Part shown: positions 1-7,947 of the stretch, piece by piece
Layout: every line of letters begins with the position of its first letter
How positions within the stretch are numbered: position 1 is the first letter of the stretch
Assembly: GCA_003139615.1 (NCBI GenBank)
Contig: PLJH01000129.1
Coordinates: 1-64,000, forward strand
Reading direction: 5' to 3'
DNA: 64,000 nucleotides
Source of the DNA: Alphaproteobacteria bacterium
GTDB taxonomy: Bacteria; Pseudomonadota; Alphaproteobacteria; Micropepsales; Micropepsaceae
The notes under the pieces: model-generated
Told to the model about the DNA's origin: nothing
Databases searched by the model: none
Seen by the model: only the letters and a program-made list of their open reading frames with translations
Translations under genes and position numbers: made by a program

Positions 1-217
1 AAGATTTTCGGTCAGCGGTGGTCGCCCAGCGATCTGTGGCAACATGTGCTGGTTGCGCTTGTCGGGCTGCGAGCTTTCCAAGATAAGTACCATCCTGGAA
101 GGGCGCCTCGGTTGCGTGATGATCGTCGGTATCGGCGCCTTTATCCATATTAGAAATTGCCGGTGTGGTTAGTAAGAAGATTGCAGCAAGAACTGTCACA
201 ACAATGAATAGTTTCAT
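1..217 (-). CDS. small exported protein of unknown function, C-terminus cut by window edge
   Basis: The frame opens with ATG at 217 and stays open for 72 codons to the window edge, so its end is missing. A good Shine-Dalgarno (AAAGGAG, complement of 229-235) lies about 11 nt upstream and decides the start. The first ~22 residues form a clear Sec signal peptide (MKLFIVV, hydrophobic core, then TTPAIS). The mature part begins acidic and His-containing (DTDDHH) and continues with DGTYLGKLAARQA and RWATTADR, which reads like a folded small domain. I do not recognise the family. Codon use is AT-richer than the core genes further right, as in the rest of 1-1950. Confidence 0.6.
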   Translation of the reverse strand, partial: MKLFIVVTVLAAIFLLTTPAISNMDKGADTDDHHATEAPFQDGTYLGKLAARQAQPAHVATDRWATTADRKS

Positions 218-822
218 AACAACGTTTGCTCCTTTTCATTTCTTGATACTTGATTAGATCGCAGGCGGGAGTTTCGTGTGTAAGAGATTTGTCAAATGCA
301 AGTAAAAGAATTGACCACTTTCGCAAGGATAAAGAAACTATAGCGTTGAGGTTTGTTCCAATAGCGACGCTGAATATGCAGCGCCGCTTCCCCTTGACTT
401 GCCGAACCCACCCTCGATCGGCATCGCAAACTCTAGCCTTTCGAGCCAAATTCTGGCACCAGTGACCGCCGGCGATGGCGCGGTGAGCTGCTCTCGTTGA
501 AGATGTCCCCTCCATCCACGGCTCCCCTAAAAAGTGCCTGGATCAATTCCGACTGCGGACGATTCGTCCGAGCTGTCTCCCGCATCCGCTACCAACTCCT
601 TCATCGGTTGAAAATGTGCTCCGCTGACATGAGCTCGAAAAGAGAACCTCGTCGAGACGCGCGAACTCAGTTTCCATTCCAACTTCCTGAAAGCGTCGCT
701 GGAAAATACGGATCCCTTGGCACAGGTTTGACAATACTTTGACAACTCGGGCGGTTCGAATCTTGCTCTCGGCTACTCAAATAGCGAGAAAGAAAATCAA
801 ACCACAAACGAAATGGAAATTT
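218..822. other. 605-bp stretch with no convincing gene
   Basis: Several short frames are open on both strands, but none combines a ribosome binding site, sensible composition and coherent codon use. The stretch is AT-rich. A TTTGACA motif occurs twice, 11 bp apart (727-733 and 738-744), just upstream of the haem-binding gene, and could belong to its promoter. A TTCGAAT string at about 752-758 looks like a tRNA T-loop, but no tRNA can be folded around it. Confidence 0.5.
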
Positions 823-1308
823 ATGCGCAGACTAGCGAAACTTACTTCGATCTCATTTGGAGTTGCCTTTCTCGGAATACAGTTGTTTTCGATTCCCATA
901 ACGCCCAAAGCCTCGGCAACCTCCGGGGTTGGCATGTCGCAGGCGATCAACCCCCAGGTGGGTGCGATTCTGGAGCGCTCATGCCAGGACTGCCACTCTA
1001 GCCACACCACCTGGCCGTGGTACAGCCGCGTCGCACCCGTGTCGTGGATGGTCTCCAAACACGTCAGGGAGGGCCGTGAAATGCTGGACTTCTCCGGCTG
1101 GACGGATCAGCCCCCCTCGACGGATGAACGCATGCTGATCTGCGACGCCGTATCCGACGGCCAGATGCCGCTCCCTGAATACACAATGATTCATCACAAA
1201 GCAAAGCTTTCAAAGCAGGATGTCGCATTGCTCTGCGGCTGGGCTGCCGCGACGAACGCACCCAGAACTTTGCCGCTGGTTAGCAACTCAAGAAATCAAA
1301 AAGAGTAA
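823..1308 (+). CDS. haem-binding domain protein (Haem_bd family), membrane-anchored or exported
   Basis: This 162-residue protein carries a single c-type haem motif, CQDCH, at residues 54-58. It is followed by WPWYSRVAPVSW, an HVREGRE stretch and LDFSGW, the signature of the small haem-binding domain (Haem_bd) found in periplasmic electron-transfer proteins. An N-terminal hydrophobic segment (about residues 8-24) would export or anchor it. An in-frame start exists at 739, but 823 gives the usual short basic N-terminus before the membrane segment and is preferred. Neither start has a strong Shine-Dalgarno. A broken c-type cytochrome lies just downstream, which suggests a former small electron-transfer locus. 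The family call rests on the spacing of these motifs. Confidence 0.8.
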   Translation: MRRLAKLTSISFGVAFLGIQLFSIPITPKASATSGVGMSQAINPQVGAILERSCQDCHSSHTTWPWYSRVAPVSWMVSKHVREGREMLDFSGWTDQPPSTDERMLICDAVSDGQMPLPEYTMIHHKAKLSKQDVALLCGWAAATNAPRTLPLVSNSRNQKE

Positions 1309-1310
1309 CC

Positions 1311-1469
1311 GTGCATGACAGCTATCCTGGCGGGGAGCGGCACATCTTCAAAGAGAGCGAAATGGCGTGCTCCTCCCGGTGCAAGCATACATACGCTCAC
1401 AATCTGCTTGACACCGGCGACATCGTCGAAGACGCGGATGTATCAACACCATCCGAGAAGATCCGTTGA
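1311..1469 (+). CDS. possible 52-residue protein, unknown
   Basis: A GTG start 2 nt after the stop of the haem-binding gene opens a 52-codon frame. The product would be acidic, with two cysteines (MACSSRCKH), several His residues and a tail rich in Asp and Glu. The tight spacing suggests translational coupling, and the composition is less random than that of competing frames. However, there is no strong Shine-Dalgarno and I recognise no family. It could equally be a remnant of a longer gene. Kept as a low-confidence call. Confidence 0.25.
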   Translation: MHDSYPGGERHIFKESEMACSSRCKHTYAHNLLDTGDIVEDADVSTPSEKIR

Positions 1470-1592
1470 GAGCGCGGGCGGCGGCCAGTATATAGGTTAG
1501 CCCGCGCCTATAGGATGCCGGCGTTTCGTTTAGTCGTTCAAAGGCAGGGTGGAACAGGGATTGAGAAGCAAATCTAAAAGGAGAGTGATTCG

Positions 1593-1934
1593 ATGAGACG
1601 GAATTTGATTCAAGTGCTCGTGTGGGGCGTGGTATTTGTTGGCCTGATCGCCTGTGGTACAGGGCGTTCTCAGGCACAGAGCGGAGGCGAGGCCTAGTTT
1701 AAAGGAAGGTGTACGGTCTGTCACGGCCCCGATGGGAAGGCCGAAACTCCCAGGGCAAAGCAGCTGGGCGTTGCCGACCTGACCTCAACAGAAGTGCAGA
1801 GTCAGTCCGATCTGAAACTCACCAATGTCATAACGATAGGCAAAAATAAGATGCCGTCATATGACGGCAGATTGAACAAAGACGAGATTGCAGAGTTGAT
1901 CGCCTACATCCGAGAGCTCGGCAAGAAACATTGA
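1593..1934 (+). pseudogene. small c-type cytochrome with an in-frame TAG stop
   Basis: Read as 113 codons plus a TGA stop, this is a complete single-haem cytochrome c. ATG 1593 has an excellent Shine-Dalgarno (AAAGGAG, 1577-1583). A signal peptide with a lipobox-like LIAC follows, then the haem motif CTVCH (1710-1724), GPDGK, a probable axial Met in NKMPSY and the final helix ELIAYIREL. The codon at 1695-1697 is TAG, exactly where homologues usually have a hydrophobic residue (GEA-x-FKGRC), 15 nt before the haem motif. The frame is otherwise intact on both sides, so this is one nonsense change: a recent pseudogene, a sequencing error, or suppressor-dependent readthrough. As written, only a 34-residue leader would be made. 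Confidence 0.75.
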
Positions 1935-1957
1935 TGTGTTCCCAAGATTGAATAACT

Positions 1958-3010
1958 TCAGTGGGCGGCGGCACCTTTCGGACTGTTCTTGAGCAGTCCC
2001 AGCCGTATCAGACTTTCGGCGGCGGTGACAATCGACTCTTCATTCGAGCGCGGGGTCCAGCCCAGCAGCCGCCTGGCTTTTTCGTTGGTCGCGTTCTTTT
2101 TCTTGCCGAGTTCGGGCAAAATCTGCTTTATCGCGGGATCGCGCAATGCTGCGAGGCGGACGAGCCAGTTGGGAAGCTCGCGTGTGGGCACTTTTTTGGC
2201 GGACGCGCCCATGCGGGATTTCAGCACATGCGCGATGTCGAGCAAGGACATGAAATCGCCGGCGACGGCGAGGAAGCGTTCGCCTTTGGCAGCCGGATTC
2301 GTCATCGCGCGGATATGCAGGTCGGCGACATCGCGCACATCGACGGCGCCGAAATACATCTGGGGCATGCCGGGAATAGCGCCGTCCATCATCCGCTGCA
2401 CGATCAAAATCGAGGTCGAATAATCCGTGCCCAGAACCGGACCGAACACGCCCACGGGATTGACGACGGACAGTTCGAGTGCGCCGCCTTCCTTCGCGAT
2501 GAAATCCCACGCCGCGCGTTCGGCGATGGTCTTCGATTTTGTATAGGGCGCCACGCCCTCGCCGTTCGGATTGGTCCAGTTCGTCTCGTCGAACGGCGTC
2601 TTCTGCGGCTTCTGGCCGTAGCCGATGGCGGCGAAAGAGGACGTCAGCACCACGCGTTTGACACCCGCATCGCGCGCGGCGCGCAGCACGCGCAGCGAGC
2701 CTTCACGCGCCGGCACGATCAGTTCGTTCTCGTCCTTGGGAAGGTTCGGTGGAAAAGGCGACGCCACATGCAACACATATTCGCATCCGGCAACGGCCTG
2801 CGGCCAGCCCGCATCGCTTTCGAGATCGGCGGCGACGAAGCTCAAGCGGTCGCCTGCGTCCGTGCCGCCTTCTTTCAGCATCGCCCGCACTTCGCTCTCG
2901 CGCTTGAGGTTGCGCACGGTCGTCTTCACCTGATGACCCGCGGCCAGAAGCTGAAGGATGGAATGCGCGCCGATAAACCCCGACCCGCCCGTCACCAGAA
3001 CTGTGCTCAT
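1958..3010 (-). CDS. NAD(P)-dependent epimerase/dehydratase family (dihydroflavonol-reductase-like extended SDR)
   Basis: A 350-residue extended short-chain dehydrogenase. The N-terminus MSTVLVTGGSGFIGA holds the TGxxGxxG nucleotide-binding loop. LTSSFAAIGYG supplies the active-site Ser region and YTKSK is the YxxxK catalytic pair. The order and spacing match proteins annotated as dihydroflavonol-4-reductase-like or NAD-dependent aldehyde reductases, which act on carbonyl substrates in the cytosol. The natural substrate cannot be read from the sequence. The frame continues upstream to 3157, but ATG 3010 is where SDR homology begins, with GAGG just upstream. The gene is divergent from the unknown gene at 3157. 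Confidence 0.85.
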   Translation of the reverse strand: MSTVLVTGGSGFIGAHSILQLLAAGHQVKTTVRNLKRESEVRAMLKEGGTDAGDRLSFVAADLESDAGWPQAVAGCEYVLHVASPFPPNLPKDENELIVPAREGSLRVLRAARDAGVKRVVLTSSFAAIGYGQKPQKTPFDETNWTNPNGEGVAPYTKSKTIAERAAWDFIAKEGGALELSVVNPVGVFGPVLGTDYSTSILIVQRMMDGAIPGMPQMYFGAVDVRDVADLHIRAMTNPAAKGERFLAVAGDFMSLLDIAHVLKSRMGASAKKVPTRELPNWLVRLAALRDPAIKQILPELGKKKNATNEKARRLLGWTPRSNEESIVTAAESLIRLGLLKNSPKGAAAH

Positions 3011-3156
3011 TGCCGCCTCGTTGGTTTGGGGTGCGCTCTGCCCCTTCATTGCCTTTGTAGCCCAATGGCCCCGACCCGCAACCTGCCCGTTGGCGAAGTT
3101 CCTACCGCTTCCGCCTGCGGGCGTGTATGAGATTTGGCAGCCTGTGGAGGATTTCA

Positions 3157-3522
3157 ATGCCGGGAAAGATCGATATCGCCGTGAATGCCGACAGACGGTC
3201 GCTCAATCTAACCGTCGCATCCCAGACCGGCGCGAACCAAACGCTGACATTGTCCGCGACGGACGTCAGCCAGTTGCTGCAGGATCTCGGCGATGCGCGT
3301 ATGGCTATGGAGCCGAAGCGCGAGCCCAAACCCGGTCCCACAGACAGGTTTCAGGGCACGATGAATTCGCCGGTTCAACTCTTCCCCGGCACGCTTCCGG
3401 GATCGATCCTGTTGCTGCTATTGGACATCCGCTATGGATTGCCGGGCTTCGAATTTCACGGGGACAAATGGAACGCGCTTGTGAAACAGGCTTCCGATTT
3501 CCTGGCCGCGCCGCGCAGCTGA
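3157..3522 (+). CDS. hypothetical protein, 121 aa
   Basis: ATG 3157 is chosen over an in-frame start at 3127 because GGAGG sits 6 nt upstream. Codon third positions are GC-rich like the core genome, which supports a real gene. The protein has no signal peptide or membrane segment. Its N-terminal half (KIDIAVNADRRSLNLTVAS) looks like beta strands, followed by ATDVSQLLQDLGDAR, likely a helix. I do not recognise the family. It sits alone, divergent from the SDR gene and convergent with the anthraniloyl-CoA cluster, so context gives no function. Confidence 0.65.
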   Translation: MPGKIDIAVNADRRSLNLTVASQTGANQTLTLSATDVSQLLQDLGDARMAMEPKREPKPGPTDRFQGTMNSPVQLFPGTLPGSILLLLLDIRYGLPGFEFHGDKWNALVKQASDFLAAPRS

Positions 3523-3553
3523 GACGCGCTTCCGATTCAACGCTATGGCCGCT

Positions 3554-5896
3554 CTATTTGTTGTGCCGCGGCTTGGCTTTTTTTTGCAGTTCGATTTGCT
3601 TTTGCCTTGTGCGTTCGGCTTCCCGCGAGGCCTGGGCGGCACCCGGGAGATATTGCGGTGGGGTCGATTGCGTTTTGACGCCGTACCAGGCTGCAGCATG
3701 CCGCGTGAAATAGGGATCGACGAGATGGGGCCGCCCCAGCGCCACGAGATTGGCTCTGCGGCACGCTATGATCGTGTTGATCTGGGCCGGCTCCGTGATC
3801 GCGCCGACCGTCATCGTTTTCATGCGTGCGATATTGCGAATGCTTTCGGAGAACTGCACCTGATACATGCGCCCGTAAACCGGTTTCTGTTCCGGCACGG
3901 TCTGGCCCGACGAGGTGCTGACGAGATCGCAACCGGCGGCCTCGAACGCGCGCACGATCGCGAGCACATCGTCTTCGGTGATGCCGCCCGGCGCCCAATC
4001 GTTGGCCGAAATGCGGATGGACATGGGTTTGTCTTCCGGCCACGCCTCGCGCATCGCCTCGAACACCTCCAGCGGATAACGCAAGCGGTTCTCGATGGAG
4101 CCGCCATAATTGTCTGCCCGCCTATTGGTCAGCGGCGACAGGAAACTCGCGAACAGATAGCCATGCGCACAATGCAATTCGAGCATGTCGAAGCCCGCGC
4201 GATTTGCACGGCGCGTCGCCGCGACGAACTCCGCCTTGATGCGATCCATCGCGGCGCGGTCGAGCTCGTTGGGAAGCGGACTGATGCCTTCATAATAAGG
4301 CAGCGCCGATGCCGACCAGAGCGGCCAGTTGTCATCGAGATTGGGCAGCGGATGGTCCGCTTCCTCCCAACCCAGCTGGGTCGAACCCTTCCGACCTGCG
4401 TGACCGAGCTGCATGCAGATTTTCGCACCCGAATGCGCGTGCACGAAATCGACGATGCGCGCCCATTCGTGTTCCTGCGCGTCGTTCCATAGGCCCGTGC
4501 AGCCGAGCGAGATGCGCGAATCGGCGGACGGGCATGTCATCTCGACATAAAGCAGCCCGGCGCCGCCCATCGCGCGCGCGGTATAATGCGCGAAATGCCA
4601 GTCGTTCGGAACGCCGTCCACTGCGGAATATTGTGCCATGGGAGACACGACCACGCGGTTCTCGAGCATCATCTCGCGCAGCTTGAACGGCGTGAACATC
4701 GGCGTGGGCTGGCTATCGCGGCAATCGATACCGGTCTCTTCGAAATAGGTCTGATACCATTCGTCTTCGAAGGCGCGCACGAAGCGCTCGTCGCGCACGA
4801 CGAGATTGTCCCAGGTGATGGCCTTGGCGCGGCACATCACGACCATCGCGAACTGCATCGGCTTCATATCGTTCGAGCGTTCCATATGCTCGAACCAGGC
4901 GAGGCTGACATCGGCATTGTGCTGCGTGATCTGCACTTCGGTGCGGCGCGCCTTGTCGTAGGCACGGAACGCTGTATCCACTGAGTCTTCGCCGTGCTTC
5001 AGAAGCGCATCGGACAGCGCAATCGCGCTTTCCATCGCAAGCTTGGTGCCGGACCCGATGGAATAATGCGCCGTCGCTTTCGCATCGCCCAGCAGCACGA
5101 TGTTTCCGTGCCACCAATTCTCGCAGAACACGCGCGGGAAGCTGCGCCATAGCGAACGGTTGGTGATCAGCGGATGGCCTTCCAGCTCCTCTGCAAATAT
5201 TTCTTCCAGCCGCCGCGCGCTTTCATCTTCGTCCATGCGGTCGAACCCGAAGCCGGCCCAGGTCGCCGGGCTCATCTCCATGATCCAGGTCGAGCGGCCG
5301 GGTTCGTATTGATAGGTGTGGGCGCAGATCAGCCCGTGCGGTGTCTGCTTGAAGAAATAGGTGAAGGCGGCGAGCGGCCGCGTGGAGCCCAGCCAGGTGA
5401 ACTTGTTCGATTTCAACGTCAGCGACGGCCTGAACTGTTCCTTGAACGTCTCGCGAATGCGGCTGTTAATGCCGTCCGCACCGACGATCACGTCGCAATC
5501 GCGAAGCTGCGATACGTCTTCGATGGCGTGCCTGTAGTGGATCGCAACGCCGAGCTCTTCGCAGCGCTGCTGCAAGATTCTGAGCAACACGAGGCGCGAA
5601 CAGCCGGCGAAGCCGTTGCCGCCGCAGCGGATCTCGCGTTCTCTGTAGCGGATGACGATGTCGTCCCAATAGGCGAACGCATCGGTGATCGCGGCATAGG
5701 ACGGCGGATCGCGGCTGAGGAACTCTTCCAATGTCTCGTCGGAGAACACCACGCCGAAACCGAAGGTGTCGTCGGCACTGTTCTGCTCGTAAACGTCGAT
5801 CTGCCAATCCGGCCGCGCCTTCTTGGTCAGGAGCGCCAGGTACAATCCGCCCGGGCCGCCGCCGACAATGCCGATCTTGAACGCGCGCGCCGGCAT
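3554..5896 (-). CDS. anthraniloyl-CoA (2-aminobenzoyl-CoA) monooxygenase/reductase, bifunctional; often labelled salicylyl-CoA 5-hydroxylase
   Basis: A 780-residue two-domain flavoenzyme. Residues ~5-390 are an FAD aromatic hydroxylase: GGGPGG (12-17), GADG (139-142) and LLGDAKATAHYS near 300. From ~405 to ~740 follows an old-yellow-enzyme domain (ENRVVVSPMAQYSA, HAHSGAKICMQLGHAGRKG, ELHCAHGYLFASFLSPLTNRR, SSGQTVPEQ). This fusion is the architecture of 2-aminobenzoyl-CoA monooxygenase/reductase, which hydroxylates and then reduces the ring of anthraniloyl-CoA to a non-aromatic 2-amino-5-oxo-cyclohexene carboxyl-CoA. Stand-alone salicylyl-CoA 5-hydroxylases lack the reductase domain. The start overlaps the rid gene by one base (TGATG), implying coupling. 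The CoA ligase, SDR and hydratase around it support the pathway assignment. Confidence 0.85.
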   Translation of the reverse strand: MPARAFKIGIVGGGPGGLYLALLTKKARPDWQIDVYEQNSADDTFGFGVVFSDETLEEFLSRDPPSYAAITDAFAYWDDIVIRYREREIRCGGNGFAGCSRLVLLRILQQRCEELGVAIHYRHAIEDVSQLRDCDVIVGADGINSRIRETFKEQFRPSLTLKSNKFTWLGSTRPLAAFTYFFKQTPHGLICAHTYQYEPGRSTWIMEMSPATWAGFGFDRMDEDESARRLEEIFAEELEGHPLITNRSLWRSFPRVFCENWWHGNIVLLGDAKATAHYSIGSGTKLAMESAIALSDALLKHGEDSVDTAFRAYDKARRTEVQITQHNADVSLAWFEHMERSNDMKPMQFAMVVMCRAKAITWDNLVVRDERFVRAFEDEWYQTYFEETGIDCRDSQPTPMFTPFKLREMMLENRVVVSPMAQYSAVDGVPNDWHFAHYTARAMGGAGLLYVEMTCPSADSRISLGCTGLWNDAQEHEWARIVDFVHAHSGAKICMQLGHAGRKGSTQLGWEEADHPLPNLDDNWPLWSASALPYYEGISPLPNELDRAAMDRIKAEFVAATRRANRAGFDMLELHCAHGYLFASFLSPLTNRRADNYGGSIENRLRYPLEVFEAMREAWPEDKPMSIRISANDWAPGGITEDDVLAIVRAFEAAGCDLVSTSSGQTVPEQKPVYGRMYQVQFSESIRNIARMKTMTVGAITEPAQINTIIACRRANLVALGRPHLVDPYFTRHAAAWYGVKTQSTPPQYLPGAAQASREAERTRQKQIELQKKAKPRHNK

Positions 5897-6288
5897 CAGT
5901 GCGGAACGACGGCCGTGGTTTCGATTTCGATCATGGCGTCGGGCTCGACAAGCCCTGCCACGATGATGACGGCCATCGTGGGATAGTTCCGCCCCATCAA
6001 TTCCTTCCACGCCGCGCCGAGCGCAGGTAGCGACGACATATATTCCTCACGACTGGTGATGAACCAGGTCATGCGCACGACATGCTCCGGTCCGGCCGAC
6101 GCTTCCTTGAGCACAGCCAGGGTATTCGCCAGCGCCTGTCGGAATTGGCCGCCGAAATCGCTCGCCCGGAATTTCTCCGCCTCGTCCCAGCCGATCTGCC
6201 CCGCGACGAACACCATGCGGCCTTCGGCTTCGATGCCGTTGGAATAGCCGCGCGGCCTTGGCCAACCTTCCGGCTGCAATATGCGCAT
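5896..6288 (-). CDS. RidA/YjgF-family protein lacking the catalytic arginine
   Basis: A 130-residue Rid-fold protein (RMVFVAGQIGWD, QALANTLAVLKEA, HVVRMTWFIT, MIEIETTAV). The start ATG 6288 has AAGGAAA upstream and lies one base after the hydratase stop. Classic RidA imine deaminases carry an Arg (Arg105 in E. coli) in a PAR(S/T) context. Here the corresponding stretch is YPTMAV, with Met105 in its place, so ordinary iminopropanoate deaminase activity is doubtful. Coupling to the anthraniloyl-CoA monooxygenase/reductase suggests a role on the enamine-type ring product of that enzyme, for example hydrolysis to the dioxo compound or protection from side products. That role is inference. Confidence 0.85.
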   Translation of the reverse strand: MRILQPEGWPRPRGYSNGIEAEGRMVFVAGQIGWDEAEKFRASDFGGQFRQALANTLAVLKEASAGPEHVVRMTWFITSREEYMSSLPALGAAWKELMGRNYPTMAVIIVAGLVEPDAMIEIETTAVVPH

Positions 6289-6289
6289 C

Positions 6290-7099
6290 TCAATTTCCTT
6301 CGAAGACGGGTTGCTGCTTGGCGACGAAGGCATTGTAGGCGCGCTCGAAATCCTTCGTCTGCATGCAGATTGCCTGCGCCTGCGCTTCGGCCTCGATGGC
6401 CATGTCGAGGCTCATGCTCCATTCCTGGTTGATCTGGTTCTTGGTCATGCCATTGGCGAAAGTCGGACCGGCAGCGATTCGCGCCGCCCAGACTTTCGCT
6501 TCCGCATCCAATTCGCCTGCTGTGACGATCTTGTTGAAAAAGCCCCAACGCTCGCCTTCCTCGGCGCTCATGCTGCGGCCGAAGAACAGAAGCTCGGAGG
6601 CGCGGCCCTGCCCGATGATCCGCGGCAGCATCGCGCAGGCCCCCATATCGCAACCCGCAAGACCCACGCGGTTGAACAGGAACGCGGTTTTTGCATCCTG
6701 CGCGGCGAGCCGAATGTCGGACGCCATCGCGAGGATCGCACCTGCCCCCGCACAGACACCGTTGACCGCCGCGACGATCGGCTGCGGGCAGGCGCGCATC
6801 GCCTTCACCAGATCACCGGTCATGCGCGTGAATTCCATCAGGCCCGTCATGTCCATCTTGACCAGCGGGCCGATGATCTCGTGCACATCGCCGCCCGAGC
6901 AGAAATTGCCGCCCGCGCCGCGCAGCACCACCACCTTGACGGTCTTTGCATAAACGAGCGCGCGAAACATGTCGCGCAATTCGGCATAGGACTCGAAAGT
7001 CAGCGGGTTCTTGCGTTCCGGGCGGTTGAGCGTGACGGTCGCGATGCCGTCGGCGAATGCCCATTGAAAATGAGAGGGCACAAATTTCTGGGGGTCCAT
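6290..7099 (-). CDS. enoyl-CoA hydratase/isomerase family protein of the anthraniloyl-CoA cluster
   Basis: A 269-residue crotonase-fold protein. [15 protein letters not shown]-like N-terminus (here [16 protein letters not shown]), the first oxyanion segment [15 protein letters not shown] and the second segment [19 protein letters not shown] identify the family. The two Glu residues used by classical enoyl-CoA hydratase are not evident in the expected places ([17 protein letters not shown]), so the reaction may differ from simple hydration. It is first in a tight operon with the rid and monooxygenase/reductase genes and is likely to act on a ring or ring-opened CoA ester in anthranilate degradation. 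ATG 7099 is preferred; a longer reading would run through the divergent SDR gene. Confidence 0.85.
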   Translation of the reverse strand: MDPQKFVPSHFQWAFADGIATVTLNRPERKNPLTFESYAELRDMFRALVYAKTVKVVVLRGAGGNFCSGGDVHEIIGPLVKMDMTGLMEFTRMTGDLVKAMRACPQPIVAAVNGVCAGAGAILAMASDIRLAAQDAKTAFLFNRVGLAGCDMGACAMLPRIIGQGRASELLFFGRSMSAEEGERWGFFNKIVTAGELDAEAKVWAARIAAGPTFANGMTKNQINQEWSMSLDMAIEAEAQAQAICMQTKDFERAYNAFVAKQQPVFEGN

Positions 7100-7175
7100 G
7101 ATCGCTCCCGGTGCGGCGCGGTTTGCTCTTCCGGCGAAGTCTAGACTATTTTCCCCGGCAAGGGAGACGGTCCCA
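7100..7175. promoter_or_regulatory. divergent control region of the anthranilate cluster
   Basis: This 76-bp gap lies between the hydratase start (minus) and the SDR start (plus). Both transcription units must start here or within the neighbouring coding ends. No clear operator or sigma-70 box pair is visible. The plus-strand Shine-Dalgarno AAGGGAG (7160-7166) belongs to the SDR gene. No regulator gene lies in the cluster. Confidence 0.4.
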
Positions 7176-7937
7176 TTGGCGAAAGACGGCAAACACGCAC
7201 TCGTCACCGGCGGGGGCAGCGGCATCGGATTTGCGACGGCGCAGGCTCTCGTCGAATCGGGATGGACGGTCACGCTCGCAGGCCGAACCAAGGCGAAGCT
7301 TCTGGCCGCCTTGGCCGGTACAAACGCATCCCATATTTCCGTCACCGACGTGACAGACCCGGACGACGTGCAATCGACCGTGCGCTGGGCCGCCGAGCAG
7401 AACGGGCCGATCCGATTGCTCGTCAACAATGCGGGCGGAGTGACTTCCGCGTCCTTCGAGAAGACGAGCCTCAAAGCGTGGCGCGAGTCCCTCGACCTCA
7501 ATCTGATGGGCGCGGTGCACGGCATCCAAGCGGTTCTGCCCAGCATGAAGGCCCAGGGCTTTGGCCGCATCGTCAATATCGCGAGCACGGCGGGCCTCGT
7601 CGGCTATCGCTATGTCAGCGCCTATGTCGCCGCCAAGCACGCGGTGGTGGGGCTGACCAAGGCGCTCGCGCTCGAACTGGCGAAAACCGGCATTACCGTC
7701 AATGCGGTGTGTCCCGGCTTCACCGATACGGGCATCATCAAGTCCGCCGTCGCAACCATCGCCAAATCAAGCAATCGCTCGACGGACGAAGCGCTAGTTG
7801 CATTCACAGCCAGCAATCCGCAAGGACGGCTGGTTAAACCGAAGGAAGTGGCGGCTGCCGTGCTGTGGCTCGCCTCGGATGAAGCGTCCGCCGTCAATGG
7901 CATAGCGTTACCGGTCGCGGGTGGCGAAGTTTCATGA
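7176..7937 (+). CDS. short-chain dehydrogenase (3-hydroxyacyl-CoA dehydrogenase-like)
   Basis: A 253-residue classical [11 protein letters not shown] (residues 11-18), NNAGG, NIAST and the YVAAK catalytic motif, then [11 protein letters not shown]. The TTG start at 7176 is chosen because AAGGGAG lies 9 nt upstream. An in-frame ATG at 7098 would overlap the divergent hydratase start and lacks a binding site. It begins the plus-strand unit SDR - CoA ligase - creatininase. In known 2-aminobenzoyl-CoA clusters a dehydrogenase of this type oxidises a hydroxyacyl-CoA after ring modification. The exact step here is inferred from context. Confidence 0.85.
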   Translation: MAKDGKHALVTGGGSGIGFATAQALVESGWTVTLAGRTKAKLLAALAGTNASHISVTDVTDPDDVQSTVRWAAEQNGPIRLLVNNAGGVTSASFEKTSLKAWRESLDLNLMGAVHGIQAVLPSMKAQGFGRIVNIASTAGLVGYRYVSAYVAAKHAVVGLTKALALELAKTGITVNAVCPGFTDTGIIKSAVATIAKSSNRSTDEALVAFTASNPQGRLVKPKEVAAAVLWLASDEASAVNGIALPVAGGEVS

Positions 7938-7947
7938 GGGCACCAGG

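Noticed and set aside
497-745. Short open frames on both strands
   Set aside because: No ribosome binding site, composition without coding bias, and both strands equally open.
745-775. tRNA-like T-loop string GGTTCGAATC followed by CTCTCGGCTA
   Set aside because: No matching acceptor 5' half, D-arm or anticodon arm can be placed upstream, and the T-stem pairs poorly. At most a fragment.
1961-3130. Long plus-strand open frame opposite the SDR gene
   Set aside because: Mirror image of a GC-rich coding gene. The minus strand has clear SDR motifs; the plus-strand product has none.
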